From assembly GCF_905220415.1 (NCBI RefSeq), contig NC_059542.1, forward strand, positions 9,300,001-9,364,000: a stretch of 64,000 nt of DNA, given 5' to 3'. The DNA comes from Colias croceus (Eukaryota; Arthropoda; Insecta; Lepidoptera; Pieridae). Position 1 is the stretch's first letter. Every line of letters begins with the position of its first letter. Made by a program: the position numbers and the translations under genes. Shown here piece by piece: positions 35,860-49,646 of this stretch. Below the pieces are notes generated by a model. It was not told the origin of the DNA, ran no database searches, and saw nothing but the letters and a program-made list of their open reading frames with translations.

Positions 35860-38800
35860 TAAATAAAGTATATAATATAGATAAATAATTAACTCAACCT
35901 CTAAAAATAGCATTTAAAAGGTTATTTGAAATTAAATTGGTACGGTAGGTAATGTTTATAAAATTGCTTTCGAGAAAAAATAATATTGATACAAAATTGT
36001 TATCTAATAAAGTTTTCCATTATTTCCTATCTTAAACACAAGTGGAGCATGGATTCGAAGAAGTCCGCTAGAAATGAATTCATAATATAAAACATGAAAT
36101 ATTTTATTTAATATTGTATTATTTATTTTATACTGTAAAAGCATTGAACCGTTATGTTTAAGCATCTCAATAATATTAAAAAGGCTTATTTTAACATCAA
36201 ACGATACGTGGAATATATCATATTAGAAAAATATGTAACTAATTTGCTTTAAAATAAAATATGTACCTATATTAAAATATACTCTTGGTAACATAGAGAA
36301 AGAAGCCTTGAAACCGTCTGTTTCTTTTAACGACGTCTATTAAACTGTTTACAAAAAGCGTCACCGTTTTATTCAATTTTACATTGTATTTTGTTCCAGA
36401 AAGGTCTTAAAAGATTCTTAGACCTATTTTTATTGAGCCAAATAATTTCCCCAACTTAAAATGGGATATTATATATTCTTTGAGTATTAAAATTTATGGA
36501 CTGCTACTTCACTGAATTTAAATGTCCTTTAAATCTGATTAGCCCTACACAATACACATAAACAATAATATAAATAAAATAATATTATATAATAATATAA
36601 AATATTTACTTTATAAGGGAGATAATACAAAGGATCCTTTTACGAAATTAATATCATAGTAAACATCCAAAAATAAAAATATTTTTTAAGCTGTATAATG
36701 CGTTATAGAGTACACAACTCTACATAACATTATGTTCGAATTTTCCATATATAAAGCAGACCTTTAACTAGTAGAAGCGAACTTTTACGTGTGATTTTTT
36801 GGAAAACCCCAGTGGGTACATAAATAACAACGTCCACGGCAAATCCATACATAAACCCAGAAGGAATGGTTGGTAATCGTTCACAGTAATTGTTCTAGAA
36901 AGATCAAGGTCCGAAGTCCGAACCGCAGATTTATCGACTGCCTCAGTTACCGTTTCACCTGTGAAGTATTTGCAAGAGCGTCAAATAAATATGTCTTCCA
37001 CTGGGCTTTGGGCAACATACGTGGCGAGTTTAGGTCATTTAAAACCGGTATTTAATACGATTTTTCGATATATGGCTGTGTCTACATAGTGCTGCAAAAA
37101 GAAACAAGGAAAAAATCGCGAAAAATACGCCCATTACGGAAGACTATACATTTATAGTGACGTCGTTTAAAAATAACATTTTTTCATAAAATTGTAAGCA
37201 TAATAAATGTGTTATGTTACACGTATGTTATCGTTTGTTTTTATTCAATTACGCAGATAATTGAAGTAACGTGTTTAAATAAACATAGTTTGGTAAATTT
37301 ATAAAATTCACAGTACTTTAAAAAAAATAAAAATTGAAACCACTCACATTAATTAGTAGCTTAGTCAACACATGCTAAATTACGTAAAATCTAAAATTTT
37401 CAAATGAGCAAAGTACCATATAGGAGACAGAGGTTCATTTTCTTATGTAACATGCTTAGGAAAAGGTCACCCTTTAGCAACGCGTTTTTTCAAATGATAT
37501 GAAACATAGATTCAAAGGTTAAAGGGTACCTATTTGACAGCTTATTCGACAATTTTATCTTACATATTATAATATACGTTTTCTTTTATGCAATAATCAG
37601 GCTCTCGAAAGAGTAGAGATAAAATATCATAGCAGGTAAATGGAATATTATTTGTTTGTATTTCATATGACTGATATTATGTACTTGGAACTTGATTAAA
37701 TCCGAAGTATTAAAATGTTTTAACTTGTAGTATTATTTATATTATAATAAAAATAGTATTATCAGCGTAAATCTGACTACGTAAATTTTTTGACAATATA
37801 TGTCCAGTAGTTTGCGCTCAATTACATCGATTTTTTAAAATAAGGGTTGCAGATATTATTAAAATAAATATAACGTGTTTTATATATTATATGCATATAA
37901 CTGACAAACTTTTTCTATATTATTGTGGTTGCTTTGATTTCACTTTTATCTTTCATTTTAATGGAATGAATGTAAATCAAACTGTATTATCAGTTCAGAC
38001 ACGGATGCATTAGCCATGAACAACATTACTCTACAATTTTATTACGTTTGTTTATTATTGTGTTATTCTTTGACATTAATATCCCTTACACAATAGTAAA
38101 AAGCATTAAACTCTCAGCTTTATATAATAAATAAGAAGCGTCCATTCATTTGGTAAAAACAGCTGTACGTGCCCTGTGAGGAAAGCGCTCGTATCAATGG
38201 GCAGCCATTGCTGGACCAAAGGAAACAATTGGCTATGTAATTTATGTTGCCGCAAGCTTTTGTAGCGTGATTCGTGAACTATTTGCATGCGCCATTTTGA
38301 ATTTTGGCTGCCTTTTGGCGGTTAATTGATTTACGTAGAAAACGGTGTTTGCGTGTTTTATGGTAATATTCTTATTCATTAAATGTATACATTCGGATAG
38401 TAAAAGAAGAGAAAAGGGGTTAAGCAAAAAGATTTTGACAAAAAAATTTTGAAATATAAATAAAATCTACGTTGTATGTTTTTCTAAGATTTCTCTTGAA
38501 TGAAAGTACTCAAATTAAATTTTCATTTCATTCTTGCAATTACTGTCTGTAATTAATAAATAATAATGTGGTCCCAACCTGTTACACGAAACCCTTAACC
38601 TTATATCAAGAACGTGACATTAACTTTACCGAAAGTTACTCTCAAATATTGTCTTCCGAACAATCTCCTTTGAATGATTTATTATTTCTATCAAATTGGA
38701 ACTTGGTAACTTACGTCACGTTAATATACCAATCTGCTTTTAAGAGGCAATTTGGAAACTTTTCCATATATATTGTTATCATTGTTCGCAATATGAATTG

Positions 38801-39521
38801 TGGAACTTTTGTACTGAATCATGTAGATATATTGCGGGATTTCACGTTTTTACCGTCGTTCAATTATTTTTATATTAGCGAAAGCACACGGGCTCGCTTG
38901 TATGAGCTTTATGGTATGTGGAATATTTACCTAATTATTGTGTGTTAAAATCTATCTTTTAACCAAATGTTTCTATGGAAAAGAGTACTAAACATCTTCA
39001 CACAGACCTATATAATTATTATGATTTCAATTCGAAATCAGGAATTTACGTAACATATTTTTACGTACATAAGTGATAAAAATTAACACTTCTTTTTTAA
39101 TCACTTATTGACAGTAATAACACTTGAGAAGTTATATTAATGTTGAAACGTTGACAAATATTAGATTTATCATGGGTCGGTATTACATTCCAATAATGTT
39201 CAATTTATATGTTACATACGACAATTACAATTTAAAGCGCTATTTTTATTTTATTTTTTTATTATTTCAACGTAATATATTGAATATACCTACCCCTAGA
39301 AATACAATTTCAAACCGCATACCTAAATAAAATGCAAATAATAGCCTCGGTGTAAGTAGTTTTCTGCCAAAATGTTGTAATAAGTCAAGTTGTAATGTAT
39401 TCGGAAGTAATTCTTGAGGAATAAATGGGATATAAGATTCCCATCAGATTGTTACGCGAGTCATATAATGCTGCAGAGTTGGTACTACATATTTTATTAA
39501 AGATATAGTGAATTAGGTATT
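35860..39521. other. Long AT-rich non-coding stretch
   Basis: No gene is supported. It contains an (AATAATATAA)-like simple region at 36560-36605. A somewhat GC-richer patch at 36870-37050 has a 61-codon open frame. Overlapping small frames lie at 38106-38427. The 126-codon + frame at 38568-38948 has no domain, and its composition is that of translated AT-rich DNA. Confidence 0.4.
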
Positions 39522-39640
39522 TCTCATACTAATGTAATACATGCGAAAGTTTGTATGTTTTTTGTTATTTCACGTAAAAACTGCTGAACCGATTTTCATG
39601 AAATTTGGCACAAATATAGAGTGTAACTTGTCAGTTCTAA
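39522..39640 (+). mobile_element. Helitron-like element, 3'-truncated at a LINE tail
   Basis: It starts tctcatactaatgtaatac, then atgcgaaagtttgtatg and ctgctgaaccgattttcatg. The sequence leaves the family near 39640, and a LINE 3' end begins within about ten bases. Confidence 0.6.
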
Positions 39641-39650
39641 ATTTTCGGGT

Positions 39651-39750
39651 TGTCTGGCAGAAATCGCTTACGGCGATAAGACCGCCCTCTGTACATGTTA
39701 TTACTCTTAGTTTCTAATCCTGTATTTAGTGTACAATAAGAATTTTTCAT
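39651..39750 (+). mobile_element. LINE 3' end (CR1/L2-like tail)
   Basis: The core tctggcagaaatcgcttacg then gcgataagaccgccctctgt is followed by a short 3'UTR ending in ttcattcattttt rather than a clean A-rich tail. Same family as 23315-23427. Confidence 0.6.
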
Positions 39751-40200
39751 TCATTTTTCATAGATAAGATACAATTTAGTAAACCAAATTACTTGCAAGT
39801 TCATTCCTGAATCGCTTATTGTAGACTTTCAGTGGTAGACGTAGTTTAAAAAAAGTATCGTTTAAAATTACAGTGGTACCTAATAATACATATAGTTAGT
39901 ATTAAAAAATAGCATCTAATTAAAATAAATTAATAAATTTGCTAACGATCATAAAGTGATAGTTAATTTAATACATAAATGAAACCCAACCGACACAGAC
40001 AAAGATTTACGCCAGCGAAACGCTTTGAAAACAAATATTTCAGTGCTCAAAGATATCATGTTGTTATTTAGTTCACCTTATTTCCAAATATGCGAGTTTA
40101 CAAGAAAAAATAACGTTGCATTCAATTCAAATTTAAATTTGTCTGCATATTACACATAAAAAAACATATTCATTTTTTTAACGATTAGATATAACCTAGG

Positions 40201-40409
40201 TTACTAATATTATAAATGCGAAAGTTACTCTGTCTGTTTCTTCTTCATGCTTTATAAAATTCAACTGATTTGGATAAAATTTCGTACAGGGATAGCTAGA
40301 GACCAGAGAAAGGTCATATGATAGGTATTTGTCCCGGAAATACCACGGGAACGGTAGCTATGCGGGTTTTTATTTGAATACGCGGGCGAAACCTTGGGCG
40401 GAAAGCCAG
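40201..40409 (+). mobile_element. Helitron-like element, aged copy
   Basis: The 5' part ttactaatattataaatgcg and a (ctgt)n block are followed by agctatgcgggtttttattt and gcgggcgaaaccttgggcgg. The terminus has drifted from CTAGT to CCAGT (40406-40410). Confidence 0.65.
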
Positions 40410-40722
40410 TAACTATTGAATAAAATTACAATCATTATTTAATAGTTCTGTTATCGTATTTAAATGAATAGACCAATAAAACAGATAAACAAACTACGTT
40501 TACACAACAGCGCGATTAAAAGTGCCTAATGGATTTTTTGTATTACCAAAGTAAACATTATCTGTGCCGGAGCGAAATGGGCGGGAATCGCATTCACGTA
40601 GTCAATCTGATAAAAGCGATTGGCGCCAAACGTTCTGAGTTCCAGGGAACGTGCATAGAGGTATGTCTATGAGATTACTTGTAAAAATTAGTCCAATACG
40701 TACTTACGTAGGCTCGATTATC

Positions 40723-40934
40723 GAAGGGAAACTTCTTTATCGGGGTTGAAAAAAAAATTAGTGTAACATTTTTTCGTTTCGCGTGACATTTTTCCGTTAC
40801 GCGCCATAATTTTCTTATCCCTACCACGCGTGATTCGACGTATTTCTGTAAAGTTGCATATAGTTAAGCTATTTTACAAAAATAAGGTCATAAAGAAGTC
40901 TCACCTCTTACGTGTGTACAGTACACACGCACAT
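40723..40934. mobile_element. Minisatellite-type TIR element, copy A
   Basis: It opens gaagggaaacttctttatcg then gggttg. It has two degenerate 'gtgacatttttccgttacgc' units, then ttcttatccct, an extra ~67 bases, and aagtctcacctcttacgtgt. The right edge contains a gtgtgtac/agtacacac hairpin. Copy B at 43027-43225 shares all outer blocks. Confidence 0.5.
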
Positions 40935-42135
40935 TATTTTTATTTTTGAACCAATATGCCTAAGATAATTTACCTATAAAAATGTTTTATGAAACATAAA
41001 TTATTAGATACATTTCATATAAGGCCGTCTCATCTCGTTATCAGAAGTAGAAGGCCGATCTCGTACTGCAGTAGTTACACTAGCAGGTAACGTGCATAAC
41101 TGCATAGTCTTTCTATGAGAACACTAATCGAACAATAGGTTATAATACTTATAAGTAATTTCAATAGCTCCATTTAAAATGGTCAAGTATTGTGGACATT
41201 TTCTTTGTGGTAATTAGTAATTAGGTACCATGTATTTGAAATTGATATACTCAGTAGTATGTCTCAATCTAATTATGGAGTAAAAATTTGAAAAACCATA
41301 TCATGAGTTTTCTCTACCAAATATAGGTAATGTAAGTGAATTCGTGTTCTTTATTATGCGTGGTTCAAAAAACTTTCCTTCAATAATAATAGGTAATATA
41401 TACGCTTTATTGTTAGTTTAAAAATAGCTTTTTCATTACCCTTCGTAATAACTTCACTCGATATTAAATATGTAAATCGATTCAATGGATTAGCTATGGA
41501 TGTGAGAGCGTACTTTAATACTTAACTAATTTATTAATATTCAGACGTCTATGAAATAAAACGTGGCAAGCTCCAGCTATATTACAATTTTGCTTTTAAT
41601 ATAACAAAGTTTAGGTTATAAGTCTTTATAATAAGTGTCTGTAGTCACAATATACAAACTGTGTTCAGTGAAGCAAAATTTGGAACTTTTGAGCACGATT
41701 TGTTCAAACATTGTGTACAATGTAATACGGAATATTATGGATCACATGTTATGTAGTTGTTTATTCTTGCCTGAAGCTATCATTTACTTTTAATTGATAT
41801 TGTGGCCTGAAGCAAGACCTCTTTCAAAAGTCGGAGAAAATTTTAATGCCGTTTGTATTATAGGTAGAGAAGAGTACGTACCTATCACAAAAATATGTTT
41901 CTGTATTTACAATTAGGGGGTTTTATAACAATTAAAATCATCATTTTATAAGTTTAATACCGAAATAGGGAGCAAACGCTTGACGTATTTACCAGCTATT
42001 TTGATATTTTGCTACACATTTGTCTGACAGCTGAATGTGTACTGATGTCGCGGTGTCAATGTATAACATTGATATAGAAGGATCTAGAATAACCGTTTAC
42101 ATTTATTATTTCTTTATATGAATATGCGATTTATT
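40935..42135. other. AT-rich non-coding DNA
   Basis: No gene or repeat terminus seen. Confidence 0.4.
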
Positions 42136-42361
42136 TACACTAATATTATAAACAGGAAAACTTTGTTATTTTGTTTGTTTGATTGTAATGAATAGGCTCA
42201 TAATCTACTGGACCGATTTTAAAAATTCTTTCACCATTCGAAAGCTACATTATCCACAAGTACCTAATATAGGCTAGGTTTTATCCAGGAAATCCCACGG
42301 GAACGGAAACTATGCGGGTTTTTCTTTAATAACGCGGGCGAAGCCGCATGCGGAAAGCTAG
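42136..42361 (+). mobile_element. Helitron-like element, third subfamily
   Basis: Its 5' region is acactaatattataaacagg. Then come ctggaccgattttaaaaatt and aactatgcgggtttttcttt, and gcgggcgaagccgcatgcgg before CTAG (42358-42361) plus T. The first bases of the 5' end are degraded. Confidence 0.7.
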
Positions 42362-43026
42362 TATATTGATAAAAAGGGATTGAACGAAATTGGTCTAAAA
42401 AAAGCAACCTAACACTTATCTTTCAACTACTTAAACTATTGCTTCTTTTCCACGTACCTACTGAGAAAATAGTATGCTAAAATAATAACATCAATGTAAG
42501 CACTACATACTACGGACGTTTAACAACGGACGCTTCAAGTACAAAGACTCACTAATCCTATCAAGAGCATCGGTTAAATTAGTGAGGAACAAATTAACAT
42601 AATTGATTTAGTACAAGTTGAACGTTATTCAAATGAACCACGCACAACTGTATTACATCTTAAGCGTCTTAGTTAAGTCGGTAATTAAAATTGTAAGGAG
42701 TTGCGAGTTTAACGTTAGCTAGTAGTAAAGTTGTTTATTTCACTACCTTTTACTTATTAGCTGTACGCTCTAGTAGAAGAAGTAATACGGAATATTAAAT
42801 AGCTTACGTAATTACATTTGCTTTCATTTTCTATTGATAGTTCATTGTTGCTTTAGGATGAAAGTGACGCAGTTTTCTAATACTTAGTGATCGATTCGTA
42901 AAATAAAACATTTTTATAATTATTTTGTTAAATAAAGTTTGTAATGTAAATATGGACAATATATTTAGTAAAACAGGTATATGAGAGGAGGCTTCAAGTA
43001 AAATAATCTTAATACCACTTATTTTT

Positions 43027-43225
43027 GAAGTGAAACTTCTTTATCGGGGTTGGACAAAAATTTAGTGTAACATTTTTGCGTTACGCTGTAGACGTGACAT
43101 TTTTGCATTACGCCGTAGGCGTGACATTTTTGCGTTACGCCGTAGGCGTGACATTTTTGCGTTACGCGCAAACTTTTTCTTATCCCTAAGTTTCACTTCT
43201 TACGTGTGTACTCTAGTACACGCAC
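43027..43225. mobile_element. Minisatellite-type TIR element, copy B
   Basis: The outer inverted repeat is gaagtgaaactt (43027-43038) and aagtttcacttc (43188-43199). Inside are four tandem units at 43065-43093, 43094-43120, 43121-43147 and 43148-43173, each built on gtgacatttttgcgttacgc. Beyond the right arm is a gtgtact-ct-agtacac hairpin. No open frame is present, so it must be non-autonomous if mobile. The superfamily is unknown. Confidence 0.6.
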
Positions 43226-46200
43226 ACATTTTTTTACTTACGCTATTGTCGCCGTAATGCATCGAGGAAAGAATTGTTTAATCAAATATTTTTTGTTTCT
43301 GTGAACATTTTTTGAAGCCTTAGTCTATTTTTATACATTTAGATATTGTCCTTAACTTAATTCATATTTTATGAACTGTCTACTACGGCAAATGCTGACA
43401 TAAATATCTTCAGTATAACAATTTTTTGCATTAAAAATAAGACTTGTATAAAATTCGAGTACCATAAAGCACAACGCTAAAAGACAATCCTGTTTGTACA
43501 ACACTATTGTGGTTGCATTTAAAATTAGCCGAGTGCGACGGCATGCGGTGACATTTAGAAGTAGGAGACCAGATGCAAATGCTGGGTTTTCAGACGAATA
43601 TTCGCTAAAAAGCGGAAATAGAAAGCGATAAATATTATATGTATGAAAAAGGGAACAGATATTAGGAAAAACTAAAAGAAAATATCGTAAAAAAAGTATT
43701 TTATTTCAAAAAATATCATTTCATTTCATCATTTGCTTGCATAAATAATTGAAATGTAGAGTTTTATAATTACCGTATATGATTTCAGAACTTTATCATA
43801 TTTGTTAGACTGTATGTTACAACCATCGCTGTAAATTTAAAAATAATTATATCTCAAGACGCTTTTCTATGCTTTTTATTCATAATTTTATTCTATTTAA
43901 TAGGACTTACATATCTAACTCATAGTGAAACTATAAGCTACGCTACAGAACCTACGTTACTTACCATAATAAAAAAAATGTTAAGGTATTACATGATATT
44001 TTTTCTGTAGTACGACAATATATTCCTTTTAGAAAGTTATATCTGTATCATTACGTGCTTATTATCCTGTTGACATGTTTTGACCGACAATATAATATAT
44101 TTGTATGGCTCGGAGCGATGTTTTGTATTCCCTGTAACTCTCCCTATAATTTTCTACATTTTCACCAAAGGTATGTATTTATGTACTTTAAAATGGAATG
44201 CGTGTTTCGTTGTTATTAGGAAGTTAAATTTTAGAGTATTATTCATTTTTAAATGCTTATGTAAAGTCCATTTTTAAAAAGCCGCTTAATGCCGATTCAA
44301 AACATTTCCTATTTTTCCGAAGATGTAAGAAATGACCATCTAAAATGATATAATGATTTTTGATAAATTCATTAAATGTAAGTTACTTCGAAGTTCCTTT
44401 TTTGCTGTGGTATATTTTGTATGCGTTTTAAACTCGTAGCAACTGAAGTATAACTTCTGCTTCGAGATCGTGCATGCTTCCTGAAACATTGCGGTAATAT
44501 CCTTAAAATATGCAATAGTAAATCTATGCTACCCTCATAACCCCCAAATAATTAAAATGAATTACATATGTTTATATATACCAAAACATTTATATGTTTT
44601 GCACACAAATGGAAAAAGTTCACAAATCCGTGTTAAAATTCAATTGAAATTCAAATGTTACACATCAAACGCGAGCTGTGTTCCTTTATTCATTGCCATG
44701 TAAAATTATTGGTTGCTATTAGAACAGTTGTCACGTATGAGAAGTTTAAGAACAGTATGTAGTTGCGAATTGTTTTCTAAACTACAGCCACCGTTTCTGA
44801 ATACTAAATATATTGTGACTGTAAGCTGCTATAACTTTTGTATAGTGTTCGAAATGAATGTATTTGTTTCGTTTTTTGTACACAATTTAGCTGTTTATGT
44901 TATGAATGATCTCTAATTAGGGTGTTTTACAGAATTTATTTGTCTCTTCATGCGTTTTCGCTTGCGTTATTTAGGGTCCTTGCGAATATGGTAAAGTTAT
45001 CCCAATTTGAAACATTATTAATTTTTTAGCCTGTAGTCAAATACTAGAGCCATTATGTATTTTGAAATACTGTTAGGCTTAATGCTTAACTTGCATATGA
45101 CATATAACCTTAACAATACGACGAAATTACTTTCAAATGCCTAAAAGTGTCATCTACTAATCCCATAAAAAGACAAGTACTTGAGCCCTTAATGCAACGA
45201 TTACGATGATGGATTACCAGGAGAACATAACAATCCAAGATGTGCGATACAAAAGGGTAATCTTGTGTTGAATATCGAAAAGTAATGTTTGCGACGAAAT
45301 GATTTGTCTAGCGCATAACCCGCTGGGGTCGACTCCACTTTAGTAACAAAGAGAATAATGGGTTTTCAAGCACTTTCTTTGAAGAGCGGCTTTACAAAAC
45401 ATTAAGTATTTGTATGTACGACGTTTTACTGTGCATCGACTATTTCTGATATTATTTTTCTTATGGAATATTAAAAAGGAAAGATTTTTCAGTCTACAAA
45501 TATGAAACAAAAAAAAATAAGAATGTATTTTATACATAATTTAATATAATATAATGTGCTAAAACGGTTCTTAATATCCTACCTAGAAATGAGAACTATT
45601 AACGTACCTACTAAGTTTCATCTAACCACTTTCTGTTTATTATTACGAACTGAGACAGGCAAACATTTAATTAAAACACGGATTTGTAATTAAAATTCCT
45701 TATTACTTCCAAATTTATCTGTACAATTTCTTAGGTGTAAGAGAAAAACTCTGCCATGTCCCAGAAACAAAATAATTTATACATTGACCGTCACTAATTA
45801 TTAGGTCAGTCTGTTAGATCAATCACTTTGCTCTCAAGGGGATTTCATTTAGTAAGTAAGTACCTATAGACTAAAAATGAAGGGCGGAATTTTAGTTTCA
45901 AGGTTATGTTGAGTTTCCGGGAAATATTTTTTATCTTTATTGTAATAAGCTATATTGGTACAATGATTGTTACGTAGGTATTAATATGTAGGTGAGTGGG
46001 CTTGTGTTGTTTTTTTTCTTTGTACACGTAGCAACATTTTTTTTTTGTTTAGGTAGAGTTCCTATTTACAGAATAATCGTATCTATTATTCGTAATTACT
46101 TAAAAACAATTTTACTACTGCTTACTTAAATGTTTGAAAAGCGATAGGATTTTCATTAAGTCTAGATTTAATATTTACTTAAAGAGAAATTTCACGAAGA

Positions 46201-46867
46201 TACAAATTACTAACAAATATTTATACCTATTATTACAGTACTCCAAAAGTGATAATGCGCATAGAAATCTTCATCACAGTTCGGTAACTGTCATATTCCC
46301 GGAGCGTCCGAAGATGATATGTATATAGAGTGGTTAAATGCATTTTCTTCATGCATAATTTAGTAAAATTTGTTGAGGCAAATGAAATACATTTTGGAAA
46401 TACGGCAATTAGCGAAGATTTGCATGCGCATTATTAATTTTGGAGTACTGTACCTACCTATATTAACCAGTTCTCTCAATACAAAATACCTGCTTCTAGG
46501 ATATATCCTCACAGAACACAGAATATAGATCAAGATATTGAATACCAGATACGATATTGTTGCTTCTATCGGAGTTAGTCTAAAGGTATTCTGGGTGCAA
46601 TGTTCAACTCAAAGCTTTTTGGAAACGATATTCTGTAGCGTACCTACCAGACTAATTGGAATCGAATTTAATAGTATAAAATTTTTTTCGAAATGTCTTT
46701 TTGTGATGGAGAGGAAAGGCTTTAGGAATATTTTTTAGGTGATATAATGGATTCGAAATCAATTTTAGTTGTCATACGTAATAAAGGGTTGTTATTCTTT
46801 TACGTATCTATATTTTTAATTAAATTATATTTTTAATTAATAAATATTTCAAAGGCAATGCCAATGC
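43226..46867. other. Long AT-rich non-coding stretch
   Basis: No gene is supported. Small frames at 44080-44277, 44713-44916, 45340-45537, 46134-46328 and 46538-46738 all show AT-driven composition with no domain or splice context. Confidence 0.4.
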
Positions 46868-47058
46868 TTAAGGCCGGTTGCAGAGCTTCCCCGACCATCA
46901 GTGTATACGTCAGTCGCGCTTGTCATATGTATGGAAATTAATAAAACCGTTCATAGCTAGACCGACCATACGCACGCATATATTTCCATACATAATATTA
47001 TGACAAGTGCGACTGACGTACGCACTGATGGTCGGTGAAGCTCTGCAAACGGCCTTAA
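46868..47058. mobile_element. MITE with long TIRs flanked by TTAA
   Basis: The left arm begins TTAAggccggttgcagagct and the right arm, read on the minus strand, begins TTAAggccgtttgcagagct. The arms stay alignable for about 60-75 bases through gaccatcagtg...acgtcagtcgc...cttgtcat, leaving a ~45-base centre. At ~190 bp with no coding capacity this is a hairpin-forming MITE. A TTAA target is typical of piggyBac-like elements, so that affiliation is plausible but unproven. Confidence 0.7.
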
Positions 47059-48909
47059 GCTTATATAAACCTGGTACAGATGAATAATATTGTTCATTAG
47101 TTTATTAACATATAAACGTTACATTTTTCTACAATAAAATAGTACATATTTATTATTCCAGTATAATAATTAGCATAATATGTTTGAGTTTATTTTCCAT
47201 ATTGTTTGTCGGAGTCCGCAACTCATGTGCACGCACAATTTAAAAACTTTTCATTTTAATTGTTCACCGTAATCATTTACTCTGTGGCATTCATTTCTCT
47301 TGTTTTTAATGATTGCAGTAATTAAGAGATTCGTAATATTTCATTAAAAGCCGCTCTATTGAGTAGTAAAGCCTTTGATTAATTGCATATGTTTATACTC
47401 GTTATAGTATTAACTTTTTATTCATAATATATTATACAGCCGTTTATAAAATACAGGTTATTGGTTGAATATAGTTTAATAAATCAGGATATGAATGTTT
47501 TACAAATAAATCACGTAACAAAAATATGTTTGATGTTGCTTTCGGTTGTCAAATTTGACAGTTCCCGCATATGCCCCTGTAAAATGTTATCACGAAGCGA
47601 TTGTTCAGTTCTATTGTTAAAATAATAGCATTAGAATTAGGATATTAATGCATTCAAACATAAAATCGATATAAGTATTTTACAAATTGTACCCTATTTC
47701 GAAAAAAAGTGTGAATAAATTAAGCTGAAAATCCTACACTTATCTAATTTAAACAATTGAAACCTATATGGTATTGGGCAGCGTAATTTATTTATTAAAA
47801 TTATTCGTATTTTTCGAGAACATTAAAAATGATTACAGCTCTCTATTAAAAAAAAATGTGAAAAACACACGGTCGTATAAAGGTTAAATTCTACCTACAA
47901 TGCTAACAAATCTAATGTCGCTAATATATTTATAGCATTGTAGATTTTTATTAGTTTCGCGGTAACGAGGCGCCATACATTTTTATTCTCTTAGTTCCCA
48001 ATGGACTACGACTTTTGGCCTAATTCTTTTACTAAATAATGTACGACATTCGTGAGTATATTTTTTAGAATGTAGATTATCAAATGTTCTGCTTTTTGAA
48101 TTTCTTTCAATTATAATGATAAATAAAATAAAATTTATGTGTGATGTATGTAGTTATGCCTTAATATACTTATTATATACCATGTACCTGTGTGTTTTAA
48201 CATATCTTAAAAAGTTTTTATTGCTAAATCTAATGCTATACTTCTCACGTATGATCAAACCTAAGAAAATACTCGAGTTTTTTTCAATTTATTCTTAACA
48301 TTTTTACGAATGTAGTTCTGATTCCTTTTAAATACTATTGCTGGTATAGTTTAAAAAATGTATCAATACTATGTTCTATGTTCACGTTGTGCGTAGACGA
48401 AAATAAAAGAACCGTCTCTTTTTATAGTTTTGCGTGATTTAGGATAATCTTGCGTATATTGTGAGGGAAAGCGCACTCGTCGGCACCAAACGTATTCCCC
48501 GTATTAGAATTCAGCTCAGAACCGGTTCAGAATTCATCTCTTTCAGAGTTTTGGTCCATTGATCGGGTCTCTAGTGATAAATCACCGGTAGGTATATAAC
48601 GCCCTTGTGTCGTGAAATCGAATCTGTTAATGTTAGTGTGTCGACTTGGAATGTGGATGTTTAGGTAATTCGTATATTGGCTTACAACTATTTAAAACTA
48701 TAACTACTAACTATATAGGTACTAATGCAATTTATGTATGGTCCAAGTATGGTCAAACCTATGCAATTTTTTTAGTAAAATTCATTTGCTAAGACAGTTT
48801 ACAACCTGCAATAAATTTCAATAGAGTTATTAATGAAGTGCGACCTATAGCGATCTTGAGACTAAAAACTAACTTTTTTACTCGTAGTAAAAAAGCTATG
48901 AATCCATGT
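47059..48909. other. AT-rich non-coding DNA
   Basis: No gene is supported. The + frame at 48116-48298 is translated AT-rich sequence. Confidence 0.4.
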
Positions 48910-49089
48910 TTGTTCCCGTGGGATCCCGTGGGATTTCCGGGATAAAACCTATCCTATGTGTTAATCCAAATTAATTTCTATATGTGTGCTAAATTTCATT
49001 GTAATCGGTTCAGTAGTATTGGCGTGAAACAGTAACAAACACACACACACATATCCTCACAAACTTTCGCATTTATACTATTAGTAGGA
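48910..49089 (-). mobile_element. Helitron-like element, 3'-truncated
   Basis: The minus strand starts TCCTACTAATAGTATAAATG and has a (tg)n block and gaaccgattacaatgaaatt. It stops inside the conserved 'cccacgggaa' region, which carries a 10-base local duplication (cccgtgggat twice), before the GC-rich terminus and CTAG. Confidence 0.65.
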
Positions 49090-49131
49090 TATAGGATAGG
49101 ATAGGAAGTATATATTAGTAGGAAGGATAGG
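49090..49131. repeat. (ATAGG)n-like degenerate microsatellite
   Basis: A run of taggatatagg/ataggatagg units directly abuts the 5' end of the Helitron-like copy. It includes a second partial 'attagtaggaaggatagg', so it may have expanded from the element's own terminal sequence. Confidence 0.45.
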
Positions 49132-49646
49132 ATTTGAAATTTGAGTATGGTATTTGAAAATGTCAGAATATCAAATCTCTGTGTAGCCTGATGCGAAACG
49201 ATAAATAGGGGACCTGGGATTAGAAATGCTTGCTTTGGTCCTATTTATATTTGCTATAGCTCAACCAGATTATAATAACTTACTAAGATTGAATCCTGAA
49301 TTTATCATTTCTCTAGTGCATATGAAAAGGATTTTCGAATGTACGACAATTCAGATATTATCAGAATTCTAGCAGATTCTTATTTAGATTATAATTAGGT
49401 AAATCAAGCTGGCTCTTTATTAATACAATTAATTTATAATTCGTAAGTTAAATTTGTGCTATTGTAAAAACCAGTTTTTATTAACCAGTAATAAAGTAAT
49501 TACACACAGTCGTTTTTTACGTAACAAATTATTATTTGCATGTCTTAAACCCTTCATATAAACACTCATGCGATTCTACTAAAAGGCTAAGTAACAACTC
49601 GGCTCCAAGTGTCCTAATCCTCTTACATTTGCCAAACTACCATTAA

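Noticed and set aside
38568..38948. 126-codon + frame
   Set aside because: It opens without an ATG, has no domain or signal peptide and lies in AT-rich DNA; length alone is not enough.
40560..40680. Possible 5'UTR exon ending at gag|gtatgt
   Set aside because: GC-richer and with a fair donor, but there is no paired acceptor, start codon or other support.
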